A stretch of DNA of 40,641 nucleotides from Methanocatella intestini (lineage in GTDB: Archaea; Methanobacteriota; Methanobacteria; Methanobacteriales; Methanobacteriaceae): NCBI RefSeq assembly GCF_002252585.1, contig NZ_NQLD01000007.1; one strand, given 5' to 3'. The first letter of the stretch is position 1; every line of letters starts with the position of its first letter. Below the pieces are notes generated by a model. That model ran no database searches. It had not been told where the DNA came from and saw only the letters and a program-made list of their open reading frames with translations. The position numbers and the translations under genes were made by a program. Positions 1-7,565 of this stretch are shown here, in pieces.

Positions 1-167
1 TAAGCAAATTCACCAGGCGTATCAGCAAACTCACGGTTCGCTTCGGAACAATCAATATAATCAGCCACATTTTTAATAAAATAACACGGATGGTCTTTTG
101 GAATCAATTTCCTCAAGTCCATAGGCACTAACATGGTCTGATTAATAGTATCATCTCTTAAAACCAT
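1..167 (-). CDS. Transposase, N-terminal fragment (runs off the left edge)
   Basis: The ATG lies at 167-165 on the minus strand and the frame stays open to the window edge, giving 55 residues that begin MVLRDDTINQTMLVPMDLRK. The same 40 residues start a plus-strand ORF at 40521, so this is one of two IS copies. The segment with DLRKLIPKDHPCYFI followed by EANREFADTPGEFAY resembles the N-terminal domain of InsH/DUF772-type transposases (IS5/IS1182-like). The family call is recognition from memory, and the catalytic domain is outside the window. The gene reads outward, away from the glycan locus. Confidence 0.85.
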   Translation of the reverse strand, partial: MVLRDDTINQTMLVPMDLRKLIPKDHPCYFIKNVADYIDCSEANREFADTPGEFA

Positions 168-287
168 AAATAAAACAACCACAAAGACTTATATCTATAA
201 TAATAGATTGTACTTCATAGTATATAAAATTAAATGAAAAATAAGTAAAAAAAATTTAAAAATTAGTGAGTTCGTGTCTCATCTTCA
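1..287 (-). mobile_element. Insertion sequence, left copy, 5' end
   Basis: Positions 47-287 are the reverse complement of 40641-40401. I found one mismatch (position 279) before the match fades at 288. The element comprises the transposase start plus about 120 bp of AT-rich leader (168-287), which should contain its promoter and one terminal repeat. The other terminus is outside the window, so the terminal inverted repeat and any target duplication cannot be defined here. Confidence 0.85.
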
Positions 288-293
288 TTTAGT

Positions 294-337
294 TTAAAAA
301 AGTTTTTAATCATTAAGTGTCTTAAAAACTTTTTTAA
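294..337. terminator. 16-bp perfect inverted repeat beside the left IS
   Basis: TTAAAAAAGTTTTTAA at 294-309 is the exact reverse complement of 322-337, with a 12-nt loop. It sits between the IS end and the first glycosyltransferase gene. The arms are almost entirely A/T. It could be a bidirectional terminator insulating the IS from the glycan genes, or the remnant of another small element. Confidence 0.5.
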
Positions 338-421
338 GCTAATGGCTTTTTAGATATATTTAATTAATATTAAAATGAAAATTATTATCAGTTATTTTAA
401 TAAATTGTTTTGCTGATTTTT

Positions 422-1462
422 ATGACTGAGAATAATGTTGACCCTTACGAAGTAGTTAAACAGAGATATGAATCAACAGTAGATAGTTTTATCTTAAGTG
501 ATTTATTTGGCCCTACTTTAGAAAGCAATCAGGAATTAATAGACGATGTTAAAGATAACAGATTAGTTATTTATACAGCATTCACTGGAAATTACGATGA
601 ATTAAAAGAGCCCGAGTTCATTGATGAAAATTGCGATTATGTTTGTTTTACAGAAAATCCTGATTTGGAATCTGATACTTGGGAAATAGTTCAAATGGAA
701 AAATCAACATTGGATGATAATAGAAAAGCAAAACAGTACAGATTATTCACTGATAAATATTTTCCAGATTATAAATACAGTTTTTGGTTAGATGGAACTT
801 TTAAAATAGTTGGAAGTATTAGAGAATACATTTACAAGTATGCAAAGTCTAAAATGCTCGTTGTTGTTCATCCTGAAAGGGATTGTATTTATGATGAGGC
901 AGTAATGTCAATGCCATTTCCAAGATATTCCAATTACACTATGACTAAACAGGTTGAAAAGTACCGTTCTGAAGGAATGCCTGAACATTATGGTCTTCCA
1001 GCTACTGGAGCATTATTTAGAGCACATAATGATCCGGAAATTATTTCGATAATGAGACAATGGTGGTGGGAAGTTGCAAACTACACTAATCAGGATCAAT
1101 TAAGCCTACCTTATGTCATGTGGAAAAACAATTTTCATCCATCAGTTTCTGATGTTTATTATTGGGTTAATGAATACTGGTCTAAAGAAGGAAATTATCA
1201 GCATAATTTTGAAATTGAAGATTATATAACTAGTAGAAATTTAATCAAATCCTTGGAAGGCAATATTAAAGATAAAAACACTTTAACCAAAGAAGAAATT
1301 AATTTGTTATTCAATGATATTGATGCACTAAGAGACGAAGCTAATGCATTAAACATGGCTCGTGATCATTGGGATAGGCAAATCAGAGGAGTTAGAAATT
1401 CAACTTCCTGGAAATTAACTAGTAAATTACGTAATGCACGAAATAGGGGAGACAATGACTAA
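422..1462 (+). CDS. DUF616/TOD1-MUCI70-like glycosyltransferase
   Basis: First gene of the surface-glycan locus. The middle of the protein carries the DUF616 (PF04765) pattern: LVIYTAFTGNYDEL near the start of the domain, DYVCFTENP, then YSFWLDGTFKI, which holds the probable acidic sugar-nucleotide site. The family is predicted to be glycosyltransferases. The C-terminus has a short helical segment followed by RNSTSWKLTSKLR, a tail motif common on enzymes of polysaccharide loci. An upstream in-frame TTG at 410 exists, but the ATG at 422 is the more natural start. Neither has a clear ribosome site. The 3' end overlaps the next gene by 8 nt, implying translational coupling. The acceptor and sugar are unknown. 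Confidence 0.8.
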   Translation: MTENNVDPYEVVKQRYESTVDSFILSDLFGPTLESNQELIDDVKDNRLVIYTAFTGNYDELKEPEFIDENCDYVCFTENPDLESDTWEIVQMEKSTLDDNRKAKQYRLFTDKYFPDYKYSFWLDGTFKIVGSIREYIYKYAKSKMLVVVHPERDCIYDEAVMSMPFPRYSNYTMTKQVEKYRSEGMPEHYGLPATGALFRAHNDPEIISIMRQWWWEVANYTNQDQLSLPYVMWKNNFHPSVSDVYYWVNEYWSKEGNYQHNFEIEDYITSRNLIKSLEGNIKDKNTLTKEEINLLFNDIDALRDEANALNMARDHWDRQIRGVRNSTSWKLTSKLRNARNRGDND

Positions 1463-3056
1463 ACACTTGATTAATTTCTTACTTAAATCTAATTTTGATT
1501 TTAAAAAAGCCATGAAAAATTACAAATATTATAATGCTATTGAAAAATCAGGGCTTTTTGATGAAAAATTTTATTCTAAAACTTATGAGGATGTTAATGG
1601 TGACAGCTTAACTCATTATTTAGTTAAAGGACATTTGGAAGGTAAACTTCCAAGCAGAGATTTTGATCCGGATTTTTATAATAATAATTATCCTGATGTT
1701 CACAGGGCCCAATTAAATCCTCTACTTCATTATGTTGCACATGGGAAAGATGAAGGTAAAATATTTCAATATGCTTATCCAATTAGAAGAAAAGAGGAAA
1801 TTTGTGAAACAAATTTAGCTTTCTTAACTAATTATGAATTTGACACAGAACCTTTGGTTTCTATTATTATACTAACAAGAAATGGTTTGGGTCACTTAAA
1901 AAGATTATTTAAAGATTTTGATAAGAAAACTAATTATTCAAATTATGAAATTATTGTTGTAGATAATGCATCAACAGATGAATCTGTCAGCTATTTAAAA
2001 AGTCTGGATTTACCTGTTAGAATAATTGAAAATGATGAAAATGTCAGCTTTTCAAAAGGGAATAATGATGCTGCTAAAATAGTTAATGGAGAATATATAT
2101 TGCTTTTAAACAATGATATTGAACCTACCTACGGATGGCTTAATGAGATGGTGGGAGCTATTGTCAATAATGAAGGTGTAGCTTCTGTAGGTGCAAAATT
2201 AGTTTTTCCATTTTATGAAGATAACAGAGGAAAGTCATTTAAAATTCAACATAGCGGGGATATTTTTGCAGAAAGGATGTATCCTTGCTGTTTATATGCA
2301 ATTAATAAGGCTAATACTCATTTGGACCTTTTTGATGCTTCACTTACAAAAAATACTCAATGTATTGCTGTCACAGGAGCTGTTGATTTAATTGATAAAA
2401 AAGTCTATGATGAATTGGGAGGTCTTGATGAAGATTATATCTATGGACTTGAAGATGTTGATTTTTCATTAAAATTACATAAAAATGGTTATAAAACCCT
2501 TTTAGCTTCTAATGCTTTACTTTTTCATCATGAATCAAGTACTAGAGTTAAAACTAAAGATTATGCAGATAATGATAAACATAATTACAATGTATTTTGG
2601 TCTAAATGGGGAAATTATCTTTCTAAAAACTTACTTTTAGATAAAATCCATGATGGAAAATTTTTCACTCAAAAGAAACTTAAAATTACAATAATTGATG
2701 AAAATTATCAGGATAACTCTGATTTTTTATCTAAAATTTCTAAAGACTTTAATGACTTAGGTTTTACAGTTGAACTGATTTCTGATTTGAAAAATCTGTA
2801 TATTGGAAATTCTTCAGATATTTTACTTTCTTTATCTTTGGATTATGATTTGGAAAATATGGTAGCCAGAGGTGATATTGTTCGGGTATTTATTTCACAA
2901 AACGGTGAAGATAATCCGAAAGGTTATGACATTGTAGTATCTGAGGAAAATAAAGATTATGATTCCAAATATAATTTTGTAATTAAAGATAATTTTGTTA
3001 AAGAATTTTTAGATAACTTGGAAGATATTCTAATGAAAAGTGACGGATTTTTATGA
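1455..3056 (+). CDS. GT2 glycosyltransferase with N-terminal FD-FY-YPDV repeats
   Basis: The first 100 residues hold two copies of a short repeat (FDEKFYSKTYEDV; FDPDFYNNNYPDV, each followed by L.HY...G..EGK). This repeat occurs at the N-terminus of many polysaccharide-locus glycosyltransferases. A GT-A GT2 domain follows: PLVSIIILTRNG, IIVVDNASTDES, the metal-site region LLLNNDIEP and the acceptor-side GLEDVDFSLKLHKNGY. About 150 C-terminal residues are unassigned. The ATG at 1455 is preferred over the in-frame ATG at 1434 because AGGGGAG lies just before it. It overlaps the previous gene by 8 nt. WbbL/rhamnosyltransferase-like enzymes are the nearest recognisable relatives. Substrate unknown. 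Confidence 0.85.
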   Translation: MTKHLINFLLKSNFDFKKAMKNYKYYNAIEKSGLFDEKFYSKTYEDVNGDSLTHYLVKGHLEGKLPSRDFDPDFYNNNYPDVHRAQLNPLLHYVAHGKDEGKIFQYAYPIRRKEEICETNLAFLTNYEFDTEPLVSIIILTRNGLGHLKRLFKDFDKKTNYSNYEIIVVDNASTDESVSYLKSLDLPVRIIENDENVSFSKGNNDAAKIVNGEYILLLNNDIEPTYGWLNEMVGAIVNNEGVASVGAKLVFPFYEDNRGKSFKIQHSGDIFAERMYPCCLYAINKANTHLDLFDASLTKNTQCIAVTGAVDLIDKKVYDELGGLDEDYIYGLEDVDFSLKLHKNGYKTLLASNALLFHHESSTRVKTKDYADNDKHNYNVFWSKWGNYLSKNLLLDKIHDGKFFTQKKLKITIIDENYQDNSDFLSKISKDFNDLGFTVELISDLKNLYIGNSSDILLSLSLDYDLENMVARGDIVRVFISQNGEDNPKGYDIVVSEENKDYDSKYNFVIKDNFVKEFLDNLEDILMKSDGFL

Positions 3057-4561
3057 GCTTTAAAAACAGGTTAATGAGTAAAATTCCAGCCAGCTATATT
3101 TTACATAAATCCTCCAGTAAAACGGAAGCTAAAGCAATTATTAAAGGATATAATGCAATTCGTAAAAATAAATTATTTGATGATGAATTTTACTTAAATA
3201 AATATCCTAAAGTTAAAGCTTCTGAGATGGATCCTTTGCTTCATTATATTTTCTTTGGATTTGATGAAGGAAAAAAGCCAAATAAGGATTTTGATGGAGT
3301 ATTTTATAAACATCACTATGGGGATGTAGAGATTAATCCCTTAATTCACTATGCATTATATGGAATTAATGAAAATCGCCAAATTAAAGTAGCTAATAAA
3401 GATTTATCCACTTTCAATGATTTAAATAAAGTAAATATATTATTTGTTCTACATGAAAAAATAGGAACTATTGGAGGTACTGGTTTTACTAATCTGGATA
3501 TTATTAATAGTTTGGATAAAAAATTTCAGGCATTTATTTTAACTTCTGATGGTGAAGACATTGAATTATGGAAATCTGATTCCTCTTTAGAAAAAATAGC
3601 TAATTTTAATTATCATCCTAAAGAGTATGAATTTTTGGACAGCAATTTAGCTAGCATTTACGAAGAAATCTTATCAAAATTAGATATTAAAGTCATTCAT
3701 ATTAATCATTTAATCAATCATACTTTTGATTTGGTTGAAATAGCTAATAAAAAAGAAATTCCTTATATTACAAGTATACATGATTTTTATTATATTTGCC
3801 CATCAATCCATTTAATCAATGAAAATTACAGTTACTGTGAGTTCAAATGCAATAATTGCAAATTTGAAAATATTTTAAAAGATTGGCAAAAACATGGCTT
3901 TAAATTACTTGAAAATGCTTATTTAAATATTGTGCCATCTGATTCAGTAATTGAAATCTATAAAAATGTATATTCGGATTTAAATAATTTTAAGTTAATT
4001 GAACATGGTAGAGATATTAAAAAATCAGATATTGAACCTGAATTATCTGTAAAACCAATTAAAATTGCTCTTCCAGGTCACATATCACAGCATAAGGGAT
4101 CTTTATTAATCAAAAAAATAAAAAATTTAGATAAAGACAATGAATTGGAACTGCATTTTATGGGAACTGCAATTCCCAATTTAAATAAATATGGAATAAA
4201 TCATGGAAGATATAAAAGAGGAGATTTTAACAAGGTTATAGCTGAAATTAATCCTTCATTTATAGCTATTTTATCAACATGTCCTGAAACATTCTCACAT
4301 ACATTAACTGAAAGCTGGAAATCGGGAATTCCAGTAATAGCTACAAACCTTGGAGCACTAAAGGAAAGAATTAATAAGACAAATGGGGGATGGTTAGTGG
4401 ACTATAAAGATCCTCAGGCAATATATGATAAGATTTTAAGTATTGACGAAACAGATTATCTGGAAAAAGTAGAAAGCATATCTAAAATCCGCTTTAAAAG
4501 CCTTAAAGAAATGACTGATGAATACAATCAGATATATGGGGAAATAGCTGATGAATTATAA
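3053..4561 (+). CDS. GT4 (group 1) glycosyltransferase with the same N-terminal repeats
   Basis: It begins inside an ATGA overlap with the preceding gene. The N-terminus again carries FDDEFYLNKYPKV and FDGVFYKHHYGDV with DPLLHY/NPLIHY companions. From about residue 125 it is a GT-B enzyme: NILFVLHEK at the start of the first Rossmann half, IPYITSIHDFYYICPS in the middle, and CPETFSHTLTESW with IPVIATNLGAL near the C-terminus, which is the E-x7-E nucleotide-sugar motif of GT4. A cysteine cluster (CEFKCNNCKF) near residue 260 may bind metal. It is cytoplasmic and presumably extends a lipid-linked glycan. Donor and acceptor are not evident. Confidence 0.85.
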   Translation: MSFKNRLMSKIPASYILHKSSSKTEAKAIIKGYNAIRKNKLFDDEFYLNKYPKVKASEMDPLLHYIFFGFDEGKKPNKDFDGVFYKHHYGDVEINPLIHYALYGINENRQIKVANKDLSTFNDLNKVNILFVLHEKIGTIGGTGFTNLDIINSLDKKFQAFILTSDGEDIELWKSDSSLEKIANFNYHPKEYEFLDSNLASIYEEILSKLDIKVIHINHLINHTFDLVEIANKKEIPYITSIHDFYYICPSIHLINENYSYCEFKCNNCKFENILKDWQKHGFKLLENAYLNIVPSDSVIEIYKNVYSDLNNFKLIEHGRDIKKSDIEPELSVKPIKIALPGHISQHKGSLLIKKIKNLDKDNELELHFMGTAIPNLNKYGINHGRYKRGDFNKVIAEINPSFIAILSTCPETFSHTLTESWKSGIPVIATNLGALKERINKTNGGWLVDYKDPQAIYDKILSIDETDYLEKVESISKIRFKSLKEMTDEYNQIYGEIADEL

Positions 4562-5597
4562 AATATCTGTAATAGTAGCTACTTACAACTCTGGCGATTT
4601 TTTAAATGAGTTTTTAGACTCTATCATGTCTCAGAGTTTAGGTTTTGAGGATATTGAGGTTATTTTTGTTGATGATGCTTCAACTGATACTTATACTTTA
4701 GAGTTATTGCATAATTTTGATGAAATGTATTCTAATGTTTTGGCTGTATTTTTAGATGAAAATTCAGGGTTTCCCGGAACCGGCAGAAATAGGGGTTTGG
4801 ATTTGGCCAGTGGTGAGTATGTTATCTTTGCTGATCATGATGATAGCTATGTAGAAAATGCTTTTGAAGTAATGTATGATAAAATAAGGGATAATGATGT
4901 GCTGATATCTAATTTTAATCAGATATTTGATGATAAAGCAGTTAAATTCAAATCATTATACAAAGACACACCAACAGTCAAAGTTAAAGATATTGATGAA
5001 GACAGAAATCTTTTAAGAATTCCTGCAGCTATTTGGACAAGATTATTTAGAAAAGAATTCTTAATTGAAAATAATATTAGATTTTTAGAAGGGATGCTTT
5101 GCGAAGATGTTTATGTAGCTACTTTAGGCTGCTTAAAAGCAAATGGGATAATTTATCTTAATGATTTCTATAGCTACAACTACAAAATTCGTGATGTTGA
5201 AGGAAACAAATCAACAATCCATATCAGAAACAGAAAATACATTGAAGCAATGTTAAATGGATATTATGAAATAGCTAAAATGCTTGAAAATGAAAATAAA
5301 ACAGGTTATGGTAAAGAAATATTTAGACAACATTTAACATCATGGTTATATACAATTGTATTAAGTGAATTGGACTCCAGCGATAAAAAAGAGCTGTTTG
5401 CAAAGTCATATGATATTTTTAAAATGTATTATACACAAGATCCGTACTTTAAAAAAAGGTATAATAATCTGGTTAACAATATTTTAACTAAGGACTTTGA
5501 TGAGGCTGTTGCTGAGGCAAACAAATTAGAAAAAACTCAGGAAAACATAAATAACAGAAGTTTTCTTTCAAGATTAAAAAACAAATTGAGAAGATAG
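4551..5597 (+). CDS. GT2 glycosyltransferase, first of a tandem pair
   Basis: GT-A fold family 2: KISVIVATYNSGDFLNEFLD, IEVIFVDDASTD, GTGRNRGLDLASGEYVIFADHDD (the acidic site reads DHDD), then the ED.Y segment GMLCEDVYVATLGCL and YNYKIRDVEGNKSTIH. It starts 11 nt inside the previous gene. The next gene repeats the N-terminal third almost exactly, whereas the C-terminal parts have diverged. This layout fits tandem duplication with recent gene conversion. The diverged C-terminal half probably sets the acceptor. Lysine/arginine-rich tail (RLKNKLRR). Confidence 0.85.
   Translation: MNYKISVIVATYNSGDFLNEFLDSIMSQSLGFEDIEVIFVDDASTDTYTLELLHNFDEMYSNVLAVFLDENSGFPGTGRNRGLDLASGEYVIFADHDDSYVENAFEVMYDKIRDNDVLISNFNQIFDDKAVKFKSLYKDTPTVKVKDIDEDRNLLRIPAAIWTRLFRKEFLIENNIRFLEGMLCEDVYVATLGCLKANGIIYLNDFYSYNYKIRDVEGNKSTIHIRNRKYIEAMLNGYYEIAKMLENENKTGYGKEIFRQHLTSWLYTIVLSELDSSDKKELFAKSYDIFKMYYTQDPYFKKRYNNLVNNILTKDFDEAVAEANKLEKTQENINNRSFLSRLKNKLRR
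4596..4877 (+). repeat. 282-bp near-identical block, copy 1
   Basis: This matches 5641-5922 with four differences by eye, all clustered around the DDASTD codons. Just upstream, the two genes differ at several third positions even though the protein is the same. Just downstream, the proteins diverge. The abrupt edges indicate recent conversion or recombination. Confidence 0.85.
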
Positions 5598-5598
5598 A

Positions 5599-6633
5599 AT
5601 GTATAAAATTTCAGTTGTAGTAGCTACTTATAATTCTGGTGATTTTTTAAATGAGTTTTTAGACTCTATCATGTCTCAGAGTTTAGGTTTTGAGGATATT
5701 GAGGTTATTTTTGTTGATGATGCTTCAACTGACAGTTATACTTTGGAGTTGTTGCATAATTTTGATGAAATGTATTCTAATGTTTTGGCTGTATTTTTAG
5801 ATGAAAATTCAGGGTTTCCCGGAACCGGCAGAAATAGGGGTTTGGATTTGGCCAGTGGTGAGTATGTTATCTTTGCTGATCATGATGATAGCTATGTAGA
5901 AAATGCTTTTGAAGTAATGTATAATGAAATAACCAAAGAAAATGCTGATTTTTTAATTACTAACTTCTATAAAGTTTATGAAAATGAATCTGTTAAAGAA
6001 AAAACAGTTTTCAATAGGGAAAATATTGCTGTAAACAGTTTTAGAGAGGATTTACGGTTATTTGATATTGCTCCGAGTATCTGGACAAAATTATTTAAAA
6101 AAGACTTCCTGACTGAAAACAATATTAGATTTTTAGAAGGAATGCTTGCTGAAGACTTGTATGTTTATGTTTATGCACTTCTTAAATCTAAAAGAACAGT
6201 TTATCTGGATGATTTTTATAGCTATAATTATAGTATACGTGATGCTGACGGAAATAAATCTACAATTCATATTAGAAATAAAAAATACTTGGCCAGCATG
6301 GTTGATGGTTATTTTGAGATAGATAACTTGTTAAATAAACTAAATAATGAGGAATTCTTCTCAAATATCTTTAAAAGACATTTTGTTTATTGGTTAACAA
6401 GTTTGGTAGCTAGTGATATTTCCGATACTGAAAAAAGAGAGTTAGTAGCAGCTATTAATCCATTACTTAGAAAACAAGTAAATATAACTTCTGATTTTGA
6501 TGAAAGAATTTATTCACTTTTGACTAAACCTATTTTAGCAGGGGATTATGATGAAACAGTCAGAAAAATAACTAAAATTAAAAAATCAAGAGCCAGGAAA
6601 GATAAACTCAAGTCTTTTTTTGGATTGGGATGA
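5599..6633 (+). CDS. GT2 glycosyltransferase, second of a tandem pair
   Basis: It starts one base after the previous stop codon. Residues 1-108 are nearly identical to the upstream paralogue (VVATYNSGDFLNEFL, DDASTD, FADHDD), and 282 bp of DNA (5641-5922) differs at four positions by my count. The remainder is related but diverged: PSIWTKLFKKDFL, AEDLYVYVYALL, YNYSIRDADGNKSTIH. It probably adds a second sugar with similar donor chemistry. It closes the first gene block; a 126-bp gap with its own TATA-like element follows. Confidence 0.85.
   Translation: MYKISVVVATYNSGDFLNEFLDSIMSQSLGFEDIEVIFVDDASTDSYTLELLHNFDEMYSNVLAVFLDENSGFPGTGRNRGLDLASGEYVIFADHDDSYVENAFEVMYNEITKENADFLITNFYKVYENESVKEKTVFNRENIAVNSFREDLRLFDIAPSIWTKLFKKDFLTENNIRFLEGMLAEDLYVYVYALLKSKRTVYLDDFYSYNYSIRDADGNKSTIHIRNKKYLASMVDGYFEIDNLLNKLNNEEFFSNIFKRHFVYWLTSLVASDISDTEKRELVAAINPLLRKQVNITSDFDERIYSLLTKPILAGDYDETVRKITKIKKSRARKDKLKSFFGLG
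5641..5922 (+). repeat. 282-bp near-identical block, copy 2
   Basis: Second copy of the block in the tandem GT2 pair, 1045 bp downstream of the first and in direct orientation. Unequal exchange between the copies would delete or duplicate one gene's worth of DNA and fuse one N-terminus to the other C-terminus in frame. Confidence 0.85.
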
Positions 6634-6695
6634 TCCATTAAAGATATGTGTTTAATGTGTGGAGATAATAAGACTAAATAATCTTCGGATAAGCA

Positions 6696-6708
6696 ATCTT
6701 TTTATAAT
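6696..6708 (+). promoter_or_regulatory. Probable TATA region for the exporter genes
   Basis: The 126-bp gap after the tandem GT2 genes contains the T/A-rich stretch CTTTTTATAATTC about 60 bp before the permease start. This suits an archaeal TATA box with a short leader. Weak evidence, based on spacing and composition only. Confidence 0.35.
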
Positions 6709-6765
6709 TCTTTTATTAAAAATAACTAACAGTTTAAAAAAATTTATTTTAGAGAGTTCTTGTTC

Positions 6766-7551
6766 ATGTTTGAAAACAATGTGTATGTACAAAATTTTAA
6801 TAAGTATACTTTTCTGCTTACTGAATTAATTAAAAGAGATATAAGTGGAAAATATAAGGATTCTACTTTAGGTTTATTTTGGAGTTTTTTAAATCCATTA
6901 TTATCTATGATTGTTTTAACAATGGTTTTCTCTTTAATATTTGCAAATACTATTGAGAATTTCCCAGTTTATTTGTTAAGTGGTAAATTAGTATTTGATT
7001 TATTTGCTAATGCTACTACTGGAGCCATGGATTCCATTAAGGCAAATTCTGAGATTATTAAAAAGATTTATGTTCCTAAATACATGTTTGCAGTAGGAAT
7101 TGTCTGTTCAGAATTTATTAACTTTTTAATCTCTTTGGTGGTATTGGTTGCTGTGATGATAGTTACCGGCGCTCCATTCCATTTTGCATTAATATATTCA
7201 CCAATTCCATTGTTTTTCTTATTGGTTTTAACAATGGGGGTAGGTTTAATCCTTGCAACAGCTACAACATTCTTTACAGATATTAAATATTTATACGGAG
7301 TTCTTGTAATGCTTTTATCATTTATGACTCCTTTGTTCTATCCGATAGATATTATTCCTCAACAGTACCTATTTGCATATAAATTAAATCCTTTATATTC
7401 AGCTGTTGAGTGTTTCAGAAACATTATACTTGGCGGGACTTTCCCAGATACCTGGCCATTCCTGTTTTTGGTTGTAACTTCAATAATTTCACTTATCATT
7501 GGTGTTTACATATTCTTCAAATATCAGGATAAATTTGTACTTAATATATAG
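6766..7551 (+). CDS. Polysaccharide ABC exporter permease (ABC-2; Wzm/TagG-like)
   Basis: An ABC-2 permease of about 260 residues with six predicted membrane segments. The amphipathic start contains LLTELIKRDISGKYKDSTLGLFWSFLNPL, written here as two halves: LLTELIKRDISGKYKDS and TLGLFWSFLNPL, the hallmark of O-antigen and teichoic-acid exporters. The end is YPIDIIPQQYLFAYKLNPL followed by a final membrane helix. It sits directly before the ATPase gene. The role is export of a finished lipid-linked glycan across the membrane. An in-frame TTG at 6760 exists; the ATG at 6766 is chosen. The transported polymer is inferred from context only. Confidence 0.9.
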   Translation: MFENNVYVQNFNKYTFLLTELIKRDISGKYKDSTLGLFWSFLNPLLSMIVLTMVFSLIFANTIENFPVYLLSGKLVFDLFANATTGAMDSIKANSEIIKKIYVPKYMFAVGIVCSEFINFLISLVVLVAVMIVTGAPFHFALIYSPIPLFFLLVLTMGVGLILATATTFFTDIKYLYGVLVMLLSFMTPLFYPIDIIPQQYLFAYKLNPLYSAVECFRNIILGGTFPDTWPFLFLVVTSIISLIIGVYIFFKYQDKFVLNI

Positions 7552-7565
7552 GGAGGTTTTTTAGT

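Noticed and set aside
4551..6633. Assembly duplication as explanation for the GT2 pair
   Set aside because: The copies differ in their first 45 bp and throughout the C-terminal halves, so two real genes are present.
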